Below, piece by piece: positions 8,538 through 16,925 of a stretch of 27,357 nucleotides of DNA. The translations under genes were made by a program, and so were the position numbers. Origin of the DNA: Klebsormidium nitens (taxonomy: Eukaryota > Streptophyta > Klebsormidiophyceae > Klebsormidiales > Klebsormidiaceae); assembly GCA_000708835.1 (NCBI GenBank), contig DF237770.1:1-27357 (forward strand), written 5' to 3'. Position 1 is the stretch's first letter, and the number at the start of each line of letters is the position of its first letter. Below the pieces are notes generated by a model. It worked only from the letters and a program-made list of their open reading frames with translations. It made no database searches and was not told the origin of the DNA.

Positions 8538-8807
8538 ATGTCTCAGATTTTCCTACTTGCCTTGCTTGCAAGGGGACCACGCGGTATGGCAGCAGTGATG
8601 GGGGGTAGAGCGGAGAAGAAGCGGTTGAGGGCTGCAGCGCACCTGTCAAAAAAGGTACAACTTTTAAAAGAGGAGCTGGGCAGGTATGGTAGAAAGGAGG
8701 AGGAGGTTCGAGCAGCAGTGGAGACTCTTCTGATTACAAGCAAGCCAAGGATTCCAATGGCAGCCCTTTCATATGCCACACAGCATTGGAGACAAAGCAT
8801 CACTTAG
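8538..8807 (+). CDS. Hypothetical basic coiled-coil protein, 89 aa
   Basis: The frame is open from 8469. The ATG at 8538 is preferred because the first 23 codons overlap the duplicated noncoding segment. After a short hydrophobic start (MSQIFLLALLA) the protein becomes very basic and helical (RAEKKRLRAAAHLSKKVQLLKEEL), with leucine spacing suggesting a coiled coil over roughly residues 28-62. I recognise no family. It lies between repeats, so it may be a relic. Existence is moderately supported by composition only. Confidence 0.35.
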   Translation: MSQIFLLALLARGPRGMAAVMGGRAEKKRLRAAAHLSKKVQLLKEELGRYGRKEEEVRAAVETLLITSKPRIPMAALSYATQHWRQSIT

Positions 8808-8836
8808 GAACTTGTGTATATTTGGGTTCGAGGGGC

Positions 8837-9145
8837 CGTGGAGGGCGGTCCTCCGCCCCTCTGTGGCTTTCCGAAATAGGGGAGACCTAACGTACATACA
8901 TTTTCTTAACCAAGCTACCATCAGGAAACTTTGTACTACTCTACTGTTATAATTTACTCACACGTCTCCCGGTACGCGAGTGCACACTTAGGGACTCGAG
9001 TTCCTCCACTTGAGCCGAGGCCGCGGAGGGTGGTCCGCCCTCTGCGGCTTTCCGAAATAGCCGAGACCGCATGTACATACATTTTCTCCAACCGGGCTGC
9101 CATCCGGAAACTTTGTACTACTCTATTGTTATAATTTTCCCACAC
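8837..9145. repeat. 181-bp tandem duplication
   Basis: GGCTTTCCGAAATAG, then GTACATACATTTTCT, GGAAACTTTGTACTACTCTA and TTATAATTT...CACAC recur 181 bp apart (anchor CTTTCCGAAATAG at 8867 and 9048). There are two copies with about 10-15% differences. A GGAGGGCGGTCCTCCGCCC-type GC inverted repeat heads each copy. There is no coding sign. Confidence 0.85.
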
Positions 9146-9163
9146 AGTTCGTGTGAAATATTT

Positions 9164-9461
9164 ATAACAGTAGACCTAGTAGAAATCCTTTTCCTCCAAA
9201 GAAAGTAGCGAATATGTATATAGCCTTCTTTAGTGTGAGGAAATTATAACAGTAGACCCAATAGATATCTTTCTTCTCCAAAAAAAGTAGCGAATATGTA
9301 TATAGCCTACTTTTGTGTAAAACAATTATAACAGTAGACCCAGTAGAAATCTTTCTTCTCCAAAGAGAGTGGCGAATATGTATATAGCCTACTTTTGTGT
9401 AAGGAAATGATAACAGTAGACCCAGTAGAAATCTTTCTTCTTCAAAGAGAGTGGCGAATAT
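9164..9461. repeat. 82-bp tandem repeat, about 3.6 copies
   Basis: The anchor ATAACAGTAGAC occurs at 9164, 9246, 9328 and 9410, an exact 82-bp period. Each unit carries CTTCTCCAAAGA-AGT-GCGAATATGTATATAGCC. Copies are nearly identical, so the array is recent or homogenised. TATATA inside the unit could be read as a promoter motif, but no gene follows closely. Confidence 0.92.
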
Positions 9462-9567
9462 GTAACATATCAGAGCACGGAGAGGATCGGGGGTATTCTT
9501 GCAGCGGACGTACTTCTTTCTGAGTGCACAGCAGCTCGACGCAATTGCTAGTTACCACGATAATCGT

Positions 9568-9750
9568 ATGTGGCGACCGCAACGATTTATAGAAAGCTTC
9601 GACCAGTTGAGAGAGGAGAGCATGGAAAACAGAAGCGCGATGGATGAAGTCGACAATCATATTGAGGAATGTGCCAAAAAGCTCATGATGCTCTCGCACG
9701 ACGTTGGTACAAATGATGTAGTGCGATTGGTTATCACTGGGAGAATGTAG
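9568..9750 (+). CDS. Possible small helical protein, 60 aa
   Basis: The frame is open from 9466 after a TAA at 9463, with the first ATG at 9568. The product is charged and helical (SFDQLREESMENRSAMDEVDNHIEECAKKLMML). I know no family. The minus strand is also open over 9442-9789, so either frame, or neither, may be used. It follows the 82-bp repeats and lies just before the convergent helicase gene. Confidence 0.25.
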   Translation: MWRPQRFIESFDQLREESMENRSAMDEVDNHIEECAKKLMMLSHDVGTNDVVRLVITGRM

Positions 9751-9871
9751 GTTACCAATTGCCAAGTGTGAAAGAAGCTTTACCACCATAGTTCTCCATG
9801 CTCGGCCTTACACGCAAGGATTTGAACGGACTGCCTAAGAACCTGAAGCGAAAAGTGACGAACGCCCTCCA

Positions 9872-11224
9872 TTAAGGCCGGACCCACGAAGTTACGAAAC
9901 CTGAGGACCTATAGAAGGCGTCTCGCTTTCTGGACTGGGCGATCAACGGTCCCCACTTGTCTACTATGTCGACGATCAGAGGGGAGTGGCAACCTTTACT
10001 GCCTCTGGTGATCCTTCCTACGGTCTGCCGGATGTCGCTCTTGGGGGTCGCCATCACGAGCGAGTTCAGGCGGGGTATGTCCAGGCCCTCTGAAGCGATC
10101 GCGTACGTCCCTACGATGACCTGGCAGCCTTCTGCAACACCGTTGAAGGTCTCCCTATTCGTCCCGCCCAGGAAGAGGCCGGCCTCGAGCCCCCCTTCTT
10201 TGAGAGCCCCCTGCAAGGAGATGCAGTGGCTCCTTCGGTCGGATAGCACCAGGATGCAGCGCCCCTGTGCTGCCAGCTTCCGCACCTTGCCTAATATGAG
10301 GCTGTTCCTCGGGGGATCGTTGCAGAGAATGTCGATCATCTTGCAGATTGCCAGCTGCCCGTTTTTGAAGAGGGGGGGCTTTTCCTTGTAGACAACTTGG
10401 TCGTAACGAACCGCCTCCACGGAGACGCCACTCTCTTCCTTTCTCTCGACCAAGAAGCAGACCTCTCCGAGGTACCAGTTGATGACGTCCGTCAGCCCGT
10501 CCCGTCTGGCGACAAAGGCGCTGAGCCCCAGAGAGTAGGGCGTGCAGAGGTAGCTGAGGGCTCTCGAGAACACCTTTGCGGCCACGTGGTGGCATTCGTC
10601 AAAGATCACGAGGTCAAAGTCGTCAAAAATGGCCCGGTCGTAGCTCCTCATGCTCAGCAACTGCAGCATTCCTATCACAAAGTGGCAGCCCTCCGTGACA
10701 ATGTTTGCCCCCTGTATCCGGCCGACGCGCGCTCCGGGGGCGAAGGTCCCAATGCGCTCCTCCCACTGGGTCAGGAGCACCTCTTTGTGCACGACAATCA
10801 GGGTCTTGACCCGGAGGGTGCACGCGACGCTTATAGCACATAGCGTCTTACCCCAGCCAGTACACAGAGAAAGTATCCCGGCCCCGCGCTCCCGCAAGGC
10901 ATTAAGGGTGGTATTACAGGCACTGATCTGCTTGCGAGACTCGTCCAGTTCGCCCTTAAAAGCTGGGAAATCGTCCAGGACACGGGGTGCACTCCGGTTG
11001 TCAAAGGGCGCGGGCAAGTTGAGCCCCTCTAAGGGGACATGTGGTGGGAACGTGACGCTGCCATCATTGTGTTCTTCGAGGCAGCAGACGGACACCGGGA
11101 CCTTGGTGAAGCCGTCCTCGATTGCGGTCGCCGTGCAGCGAGCTCGGAGATCCGCAAGCGTGGAAGTGCTGAGGGCAGCAACCTGCTCGCTTGACAGCCG
11201 GTAGCCGCATCTGCCTAGTTCCAT
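9872..11224 (-). CDS. SF2 DNA helicase, A18-like (NCLDV type), 450 aa
   Basis: An uninterrupted frame. The ATG at 11224 is preferred over the in-frame TTG at 11242. Motifs: CTGWGKT (Walker A, residues 121-127) after a Q-like region; VVHKEVLLTQW (Ia); VIFDECHHV (DECH box, 209-212); LGLSAFVARRDG at motif III (235-243), where the usual SAT-P-x-R-x-D is expected; ILVLSDRR (IV); GTYAIASEGLDIP (V); QTVGRITR (VI, 400-407). This is the layout of the XPB/poxvirus A18 group, ATP-driven DNA translocases that NCLDVs use for transcript release or DNA repair and recombination. The A-T to F-V change in motif III may weaken coupling of ATP hydrolysis to unwinding. It is divergent from the BRO gene with 100 bp between starts. 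The gene is intact while its neighbours are broken. Confidence 0.88.
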   Translation of the reverse strand: MELGRCGYRLSSEQVAALSTSTLADLRARCTATAIEDGFTKVPVSVCCLEEHNDGSVTFPPHVPLEGLNLPAPFDNRSAPRVLDDFPAFKGELDESRKQISACNTTLNALRERGAGILSLCTGWGKTLCAISVACTLRVKTLIVVHKEVLLTQWEERIGTFAPGARVGRIQGANIVTEGCHFVIGMLQLLSMRSYDRAIFDDFDLVIFDECHHVAAKVFSRALSYLCTPYSLGLSAFVARRDGLTDVINWYLGEVCFLVERKEESGVSVEAVRYDQVVYKEKPPLFKNGQLAICKMIDILCNDPPRNSLILGKVRKLAAQGRCILVLSDRRSHCISLQGALKEGGLEAGLFLGGTNRETFNGVAEGCQVIVGTYAIASEGLDIPRLNSLVMATPKSDIRQTVGRITRGSKGCHSPLIVDIVDKWGPLIAQSRKRDAFYRSSGFVTSWVRP

Positions 11225-11324
11225 GCTTGGCAAACTTTGCAAAAGGCTTTCTTCCTAAGTCATGCCTATTGACACTGGTGCGTTTAGATTGCACGATTTA
11301 TAATGGGCACCTCTTTCAAAAGGC
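11225..11324. promoter_or_regulatory. Divergent promoter region, helicase / BRO
   Basis: A 100-bp gap between the two start codons. TTTATAAT at 11297-11304 reads as a TATA-like element on both strands. It is 73 bp from the helicase ATG and 21 bp from the BRO ATG. This assignment is inferred. Confidence 0.35.
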
Positions 11325-12257
11325 ATGTTCAGTATCGATCTTGCAAAGCAATGCATTCAAGCAAATGGCCGTTCAGTACCACTCGTCTTGGTAGGGGAGG
11401 ATAAGCAACCATGGTTCCATGCGAACGAGGCTGCTACCCTCCTTGGTTATGTAAATTTCAAGAAAGCTGTCACAACCCACGTAAAGCCTCACAGAATAAA
11501 GACCCTTGAAGCCCTTGTACAACTGGACCCCGATCTGGGCACCGCCTTACAACCTAATGGTAACGACTTGCGTGCCCGTTACTGTAATGAATCGGGGCTT
11601 TGTCAACTTACACTCCGATCGAAACTCGAGATGGCAGACGCATTCCAAGACTGGATTGTGGATGAAGTCCTTCCTACTATAAGAAAGACAGGGGGGTACT
11701 AGGTGGTGGCCCCAGCAACACCCGAGACTCCAGAGGTAGATCAGTGGAGTCAGAAGCGTGTTGATGGCATCGAATTGCACAAGCTCAAGAACCATGCCTT
11801 GCAGGATGTACTGCAAGGTTGCGTGGGGCAAAATAGTCCCCAATTGTATGCAATTGTAAACAACCTGGTCAATCAGGTCGTGCTCAACTTCCAATGCACA
11901 AGTGGTAGGTTCAAGAAGGACCGTGATATACCGAATTACATGTCCATACCAGACTTCCTGGACTTTCATGGGCAAGTGACTCGTGCCAGCACAGAGATGA
12001 TCTTCCAAAAGTATCTCGCTGATCATAAGCATGAGCTGCAAAACATGCCAACCTCCCAGGTGATTGAGAGACTTCAACGACTCGCTCGTGACATGCAGCA
12101 GAGCAACGACCGTTTTGGAATCGGTGATCTTGCACAGAAGCTACTTGACCGCAAGACTGCTAACCTGCGGAAGAAGCAGCTTAAACTCGACCGGCAGGCA
12201 AACCTCGTTGCACCTTCGATGAATATCACCGACCTTATATCTACAAGTGCAGGCTAA
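11325..12257 (+). pseudogene. BRO-N domain protein (Bro family), one in-frame TAG
   Basis: Residues 1-125 form a BRO-N domain: PWFHANEAATLLGYVN, then CNESGLCQLTLRSKLEMADAF and FQDWIVDEVLPTIRKTGGY at the domain end. TAG at 11700-11702 stops translation exactly after the domain. The same frame then stays open for 184 codons to 12257 with protein-like sequence. That part has an ELHKLKNHALQDVL segment, YMSIPDFLDFHG, and a C-terminal basic helix KTANLRKKQLKLDRQA. BRO proteins are DNA-binding proteins that are multicopy in baculoviruses, NCLDVs and phages. Without the stop the protein would be about 310 aa, a normal size. Either a nonsense mutation or readthrough applies; TAG GTG is not a known readthrough context. 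Convergent with the next gene, 8 bp apart. Confidence 0.85.
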
Positions 12258-12265
12258 TGGTTTTC

Positions 12266-12631
12266 CTACTCGAATATATCTCTAGGGATTTCCTTAGAGT
12301 CCTCTGGCCTCCAAGCGAACTCTTTGCAATCCATCCAGTTCTTCGGCTTATTGTCTAGTCCCAGAATGACGTCCGACCGCTTCCTACGACGCGCTAGAAA
12401 TTGCCACGTAATGCATCTTCCACCCATGTTGAAGAACAACAGGTACAGACCGGTCGGGACCTTCGGGCGCGCAGCTTTTGACGCCGTCTTGTACTTGAGG
12501 ATGCCCACCGTGTACAGCTCCTCGCCGACACTCTCCGGATCTTCGCACTCGTTGTGCTCCCGGGCAATCTGGAGCCACCGAAGCGCGTCCTCGTAGGACC
12601 GGACAAGGACTCCCCACTCGGTGTTCCCCAT
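12266..12631 (-). CDS. Hypothetical protein, 121 aa
   Basis: An intact frame from the ATG at 12631. The sequence is globular and not low-complexity: SYEDALRWLQIAREH, then GILKYKTASKAARPKVPTGL, then LYLLFFNMGGRCITWQFLARRRKRSD and an acidic/Trp-rich tail. No motif I can name, no signal peptide; the LYLLFF stretch is too short for a membrane span. It converges with the BRO gene with an 8-bp gap and lies 64 bp downstream of the membrane-protein gene on the same strand, so it fits the viral block. Two other frames are open here but read as Arg/Ser-rich shadow translations. Confidence 0.65.
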   Translation of the reverse strand: MGNTEWGVLVRSYEDALRWLQIAREHNECEDPESVGEELYTVGILKYKTASKAARPKVPTGLYLLFFNMGGRCITWQFLARRRKRSDVILGLDNKPKNWMDCKEFAWRPEDSKEIPRDIFE

Positions 12632-12695
12632 GATGTGCCCGCTCTTCCAATTCTCAAGTCCCTAAGTCACGGCCTGCCCCAGAATTGTATGCTCT

Positions 12696-13438
12696 TCATG
12701 CAGAACGCAAAGTGCCTCTGCCTCTAAAGGTCCTGTACGTAGCACGCTTCCCCGACGCAGCATCGCTCCAGAGGATCTGGCTTATAAGGTCTGTGGCTCT
12801 GTTTGCTGCACGTCTCGCGTCTCCATACTCTTCAGCAGACCCCCGCACTGGAGGCCCGTAACTCTGTGCGGCGGCAAGGGCAACCACACCGATGCTCATA
12901 CCGACTCCGAGGCCACCAAAATAAGCGCTATCGGGGCCACCTCCCAAATTTTCAAGAGCTTGGATGAAGTCGTGCCGCCAGACCACATAGCTTGAGGCTC
13001 CAATGAAGAAGGCGACGTTCGCAGCTGCTGCTTTCAATACATGCTTGAGCATCTTGCGCATGGCCACCTTTTGCTCCTTGCCGGACCTCTCGGCCACAAG
13101 ATGCACGAGTTCGGCACTGAGATCGTCCACCTTGCAGTTGTGGATTGGGTGGCGGAAGAAGTCAACGCCTTCGGAGATCCTCCGGGTCTCCATCCTGATC
13201 AGCAGGAATTTTGCATCCCAGCAGACAGTCTCACCACTGGGCGTGAATTCGAACACCATGACCTTTGGGTTGAGGTGGGGCCTGAACTCATCGAAGGGAG
13301 GGGGGTGTCAAGGGGGTCAAGGTCTTTGTCATTGCCGCACACGACAGGGAACTCGAGCAGGGGGTCAAAGAGCAGGTCGGAACTGCAGTGTGCCTCAACC
13401 ACGTGCACACGAGGAGTCATGATGTGTATTGGGAGCAT
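12696..13438 (-). pseudogene. Putative membrane protein with two hydrophobic segments, frameshifted
   Basis: The N-terminal part (ATG at 13438 or 13420, MTPRVHVVEAH) reads HCSSDLLFDPLLEFPVVCG. It then passes a run of six G at 13300-13305, after which coding continues in another frame to 12696 (NPKVMVFEFTPSGETVCWD). The middle holds SAELVHLVAERSGKEQKVAM. Two hydrophobic helices follow, around ANVAFFIGASSYVVW and GLGVGMSIGVVALAAAQ, separated by a short charged loop. The family is unknown; the arrangement suggests a small two-pass membrane or virion protein. A one-base change in the homopolymer explains the break and could be an assembly error. It is divergent from the next gene, whose ATG is 104 bp away and which also encodes a membrane protein. 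Confidence 0.6.
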
Positions 13439-13542
13439 ATTTCATCACCCCTCCCTGATTAGGTCTGGGTGGTACGCGGTGGATGTTTGCAAACGGTAGC
13501 AGGGGCAAAAGACAGATAAAATGAAGAGTGTACTGTAGTGAA

Positions 13543-14124
13543 ATGATTCGCTGCAACGACTGGGTCCTCGGCAGCGGGGCCGGTGCAATCATGCTGGGGT
13601 ACACGACCCTACTTGTATACTATGCCATCTCATCGCCCAGTATTGCCGCACAGGCCCCTATTGCAAACCACCTACAGGACGCTACCGTCCAGCGGATCGA
13701 AGACAACATCGAAAACTTTTTAAACGGCTCCAAGTCGCAGATCTCGACCCTGGCAGAGCAGCTGGCATACGAACTCAAGGGAAAGGACGCTTCGTGGTCG
13801 TCGTTAACGGGGGTCCAAGGAGAGCTCTGGGGGGCAGTGGCGCAGAACACAAATATCGGAAACACCATCTTCCAGTCGACGAACAACCTTTCCACTTCAT
13901 TCTTTCGTAACAACACGATCTATGAGTACAGCCGAACCGCAGAGGACTCACCAGGGCTGCAGATCTTTCAGTTGGACGCATTTGGTCACAGAACGGACGC
14001 CCCTCCTTCCTTCGTGGCGTCACCCCCTCTTTCGCCGGCCGGCCATAAGCTTAGTCTAAAAAGCTTATCGGACGGTTCCCAGGCGCGCGGTGCACGTGGG
14101 TCTTATCGGACGGTCACGCGGTGA
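13543..14124 (+). CDS. Putative single-pass membrane protein, 3' end probably replaced by repeat DNA
   Basis: The ATG at 13543 is preferred to GTG 13528. Residues about 13-34 (GAGAIMLGYTTLLVYYAISS) form one membrane span near the N-terminus. A polar helical ectodomain follows (DATVQRIEDNIENFLNGSKS, then STLAEQLAYELKGKD). After about 14030 the product becomes Ser/Arg/Pro-rich and enters sequence with small duplications (TTATCGGACGGT at 14066 and 14102), so the natural C-terminus is probably lost. The family is unknown; it may be a virion membrane protein by analogy with its divergent partner. A segment ELWGAVAQNT recurs in similar form near 16.72 kb. Confidence 0.5.
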   Translation: MIRCNDWVLGSGAGAIMLGYTTLLVYYAISSPSIAAQAPIANHLQDATVQRIEDNIENFLNGSKSQISTLAEQLAYELKGKDASWSSLTGVQGELWGAVAQNTNIGNTIFQSTNNLSTSFFRNNTIYEYSRTAEDSPGLQIFQLDAFGHRTDAPPSFVASPPLSPAGHKLSLKSLSDGSQARGARGSYRTVTR

Positions 14125-14249
14125 AGCAGTAACCTGGACACGTGGCGTGTAGTGATTCAATAAGTCGATAGCGTATAATAACGGACGATGCGCGGCCGCG
14201 AGTTCAGCGCGCAGCCGGGAGTCGGTGCGCAGTCGTGCCGTTACACCAG

Positions 14250-14703
14250 GAGCGAGAACGCGAGCTTCTGAGATGCGCTCGCCAGCGGGAGGGCCGCCGA
14301 GATGGACGCCAGATGGATGAACGGAAGTGCCGAGGTTGTAGGGACGCCGTTCGCCAGCAGAGCGACCATCGTAGGGCTCTCCGGGAGCGAGAACGCGAGC
14401 TCCCGACATGCGCTCGCCAGCAGGAGGGCCGCCGAGATGAGCGCCAGATGGGTGAACGGAAGTCACGAGGTAGTCGGGACGCCGTTCGCCAGCAGAGCGA
14501 CCATCGTAGGGCTCTCCAGGAGCGAGAACGCGAGCTCCTGAGATGCGCTCGCCAGCAGGAGGGCCGCCGAGATGGACGCCAGATGGATGAACGGAAGTGC
14601 TGAGGTTGTCAAGACGCCGTTCGCCAGCAGAGCGACCATCGTAGGGCTCTCCAGGTGCGAGAACGCGAGCTCCTGAGATGCGCTCGCCAGCAGGAGGGCC
14701 GCC
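14250..14703. repeat. 135-bp tandem repeat, about 3.4 copies
   Basis: The anchor GCGAGAACGCGAGCT occurs at 14252, 14387, 14522 and 14657, exactly 135 bp apart. Because 135 is a multiple of three, several frames on both strands stay open and give long repeated 'proteins' (45-residue units such as GGPPAGERISGARVLAPGE on the minus strand). None has other gene features. I treat these as repeat translations. The array adjoins a gag-like fragment on the minus strand. Confidence 0.92.
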
Positions 14704-14734
14704 AACCCCGAGCTGTTCCAACAAACGGACCAGA

Positions 14735-15286
14735 GTCAGCACTTCCAGGATATGCTCCAGAGTTGGCTGCCTGCCATGCCTCCCACGTCGCCATCCAAAA
14801 GGACCTCGGCTTACCCTTAAGGTAGGAAGACGCAATTCGCAGATACTCTGCATTGGGAGTAGCAACGAGATACTCCTCAATTATAGGCAACCACTGACGA
14901 ATGTCAAGACCACTCTCCTTGTTCTCGAACTTCGAGGGAGCAGAGGCCCTGGCTACCGCGTTAGCGTTCGGAGCAGCAATCTGATTCTGGGCTTGGCCCA
15001 ACGCGTTGTTCAGACGTACAATACGGTTAGCATTGCGCTCGTTCTGATGAGTCAACACAATCAGAGTCACTGGAGCATTTTGAAACGTCAGAGCCAGTGT
15101 TTCTGCCGCAATCCTCTCAGCATCAGTGCCAAGAGCCTGCCAGTACGCCTCAAACTGAGGACCTGTACGATTGGCAAAATTTGGTGCTACTGGTGGCGGT
15201 GGAGCAGCAGCAGCAGCAGCGGCGGCGGCGGCAGCAGCAGCAGCCCCAGGAACAGCAGCCGTAGTGAGTGCGCTGGCATGTTACGT
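14735..15286 (-). pseudogene. LTR-retrotransposon gag-like fragment
   Basis: The frame is open on the minus strand from a TAA just above 15280 and has no clear start Met. It begins with a poly-Ala tract (GCT/GCC repeats, about 15205-15248), then NRTGPQFEAYWQALG, and reaches a gag-type core: KFENKESGLDIRQWLPIIEEY, then ASSYLKGKPRSFWMATWEAW. W..I.EY....A..YL.G....W is the pattern of Ty3/gypsy gag nucleocapsid precursors. The fragment then runs straight into the 135-bp tandem repeat, so the rest of the element is missing. It interrupts the viral gene block at its right side. Identity as a retrotransposon gag is likely; the lineage is unresolved and differs in sequence from the element at 22.6 kb. 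Confidence 0.6.
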
Positions 15287-15480
15287 AACGGTACACGGTA
15301 TTCACTAGGTATGTACCTGGGTACGGTTCTACGGTACCCGGTACCCGCAATACGGTATACCTAGGTACCTACCTAGCTAAATAGGCCCTAGGGTCAACGT
15401 AGAAATACCGTACGGGTACACAGCTACAGTACGGTACCTACAATAGGTAGTACTACCTAGTAGCCTGAGGCAGTACAGCA
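15287..15480. repeat. GTAC/GGTACC-rich tract
   Basis: About 190 bp with many GTAC, GGTACC and CCTAGGTACC palindromic words, without a fixed period. No coding sign. It could be a degenerate satellite or the rim of a retroelement. It directly precedes the 5' end of the minus-strand gag fragment. Confidence 0.6.
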
Positions 15481-15687
15481 CCATGCTGGTAGCGCACACT
15501 GGCAGTGGCAGCAATTGGCGCCTTCCTTGTTGCACGCCTCCTATGTCCAAGTCTTTCGACAGTTCTGCTCAGTTGCCAAGAGCCAAACAGCTAAAACTGC
15601 TTCTTGTTCGCTCTGCATGGTCATCCTGAGTCTGATTGCCCTTTTTAGAAGTTGTTTTGGTTGGGGCTTCAGGCAGTTGAGTTGGTC

Positions 15688-16320
15688 ATGGCTGAGCGCA
15701 CCCTCAGTGAAGCGATGCGGCTGAGTGAGGAGAGCACTCAAGAGTTTTTCACTGTTCGCACTCCTCCAGGAACCATTGGCGTGAGAAGTCAATTTAGGGT
15801 AGGCAAGTCCATCACATGGGTGTTTAACGAACCCATTCTGCGGAGGGTAGGAACTAATTTTGTCGATAGCATTGAAGTTGAGGCCCATGTTGTTCTGGAC
15901 ATGCTTCAAGTATATCTCCGTGCAGCGGCCGTGAAGCTGAGGATGCCCTACGGAGACTGGAAAGCACATTTTGTCAGATACTACAAGCAGGAAAAAGATT
16001 TCTTCCCCTCTATGGTTGATCGATTTCCCGGTCTGAAGCTTACCGAGGGTAGAGTTCAAGGCATGTTTCAGAAAGTGAAGAAGGAGTTCACATCGAAGGC
16101 GAGCTATGCGCAGCGGGTAAAAATCCTTACAACCCAGCTGAATGTTGGTGGCCACGGAGCTAGATCGGCGACTTCGTTAGAAAATGCGGCTGACAGCGAT
16201 GACTCATTGTGCCCGGAAATGATGGAGGTCCGACGAAAACATAAGGCACAAGCCCGCTTGGCTTCAAAGAACGCACCCGCACCCGCACACCCATTCGCCA
16301 AGTCCTTAGAGTGCAGGTAA
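15688..16320 (+). CDS. Hypothetical protein, 210 aa
   Basis: The ATG at 15688 (MAERTLSEAM) is preferred to the upstream TTG at 15652. The frame is intact. The N-terminal half is mixed alpha/beta in look (FRVGKSITWVFNEPILRRVG). The middle is helical and basic (YGDWKAHFVRYYKQEKDFFP, then GRVQGMFQKVKKEFTSKASY). The tail is low-complexity and basic with an APAPAHP stretch. The alternation of K/R-rich helices hints at DNA binding, but I recognise no domain. The minus strand is open over 15541-16155 as well, but it gives a less convincing sequence. TATAAA at 16334-16339 lies after the stop, so it would belong to something downstream. Confidence 0.5.
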   Translation: MAERTLSEAMRLSEESTQEFFTVRTPPGTIGVRSQFRVGKSITWVFNEPILRRVGTNFVDSIEVEAHVVLDMLQVYLRAAAVKLRMPYGDWKAHFVRYYKQEKDFFPSMVDRFPGLKLTEGRVQGMFQKVKKEFTSKASYAQRVKILTTQLNVGGHGARSATSLENAADSDDSLCPEMMEVRRKHKAQARLASKNAPAPAHPFAKSLECR

Positions 16321-16925
16321 CCAATCCCCCTTATAAAGTAGTGCAGCTTGTGGTTTTAAGTAGACTGTGCGGGCACGTGGTCTTAGCTGACATCTTTTGA
16401 GGTGGGGCTCACGTGACTGCAATGTCTATCCTGGCTATATTATCTGTTCTTACACATAAAGGCCTGCATATTCCTTGCTTGTTGCCGACTTTTGAATGTT
16501 ATTATGTGCGTACAGATTATTGGAGAAGGTGGGGGTAGTGCAAGCGGAAACGTCCGGACAGGGTGCGTCAATAATGGCCGAGGAAGGCTCAGGGGAGTGG
16601 AGCAGGAGTGGGAGCGGGAGTGGGAGCTGGTCTGAAGCGGGGTCTGATGCCGGGGACTCGAGCGGGGCTCCGGGAGGTTGGGGAGGAGGCGATTGCAGCA
16701 AAGAAGACAGCGGTGAAGGAGACACTGTGGGGGGCAGTCGCGCAGTCAACCACCATCAGGCTATAAGTTTCAAAATCTGTTTTAGTATGCTTTTGGCGAT
16801 GGGTCACATCAATTCCCCTCCATGTCATCTTGCTAAAATATGCGTTGTCGGCTTGAGGTTGCCGCAATTTCTATTTGTCAAGTGTCTGGAATGCTGCTTC
16901 AGCAAGAGATGCTTTAGCACAGCAA
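16321..16925 (+). other. No firm gene; Ser/Gly-rich low-complexity ORF
   Basis: There is no supported gene. A purine-rich stretch from about 16574 (ATG) to 16745 is open in two plus-strand frames. One gives a Ser/Gly/Glu-rich product (GSGEWSRSGSGSGSWSEAGS). The other gives a helical one (EVGEEAIAAKKTAVKETLWG) ending at a TAA near 16755. Either may be an exon or the remnant of a gene 5' of the pseudokinase. Confidence 0.35.

Noticed and set aside
8837-9461. CRISPR-like array
   Set aside because: Repeat units are contiguous (181 and 82 bp) with no unique spacers of regular length, and the context is eukaryotic/viral.
14065-14880. 271-codon minus-strand ORF with 45-residue repeats
   Set aside because: It is a translation of the 135-bp tandem array. 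Several other frames on both strands are equally open because the period is divisible by three.
15541-16155. 204-codon minus-strand ORF
   Set aside because: It overlaps the plus-strand 210-aa frame, which has better composition and a good ATG; treated as a shadow.
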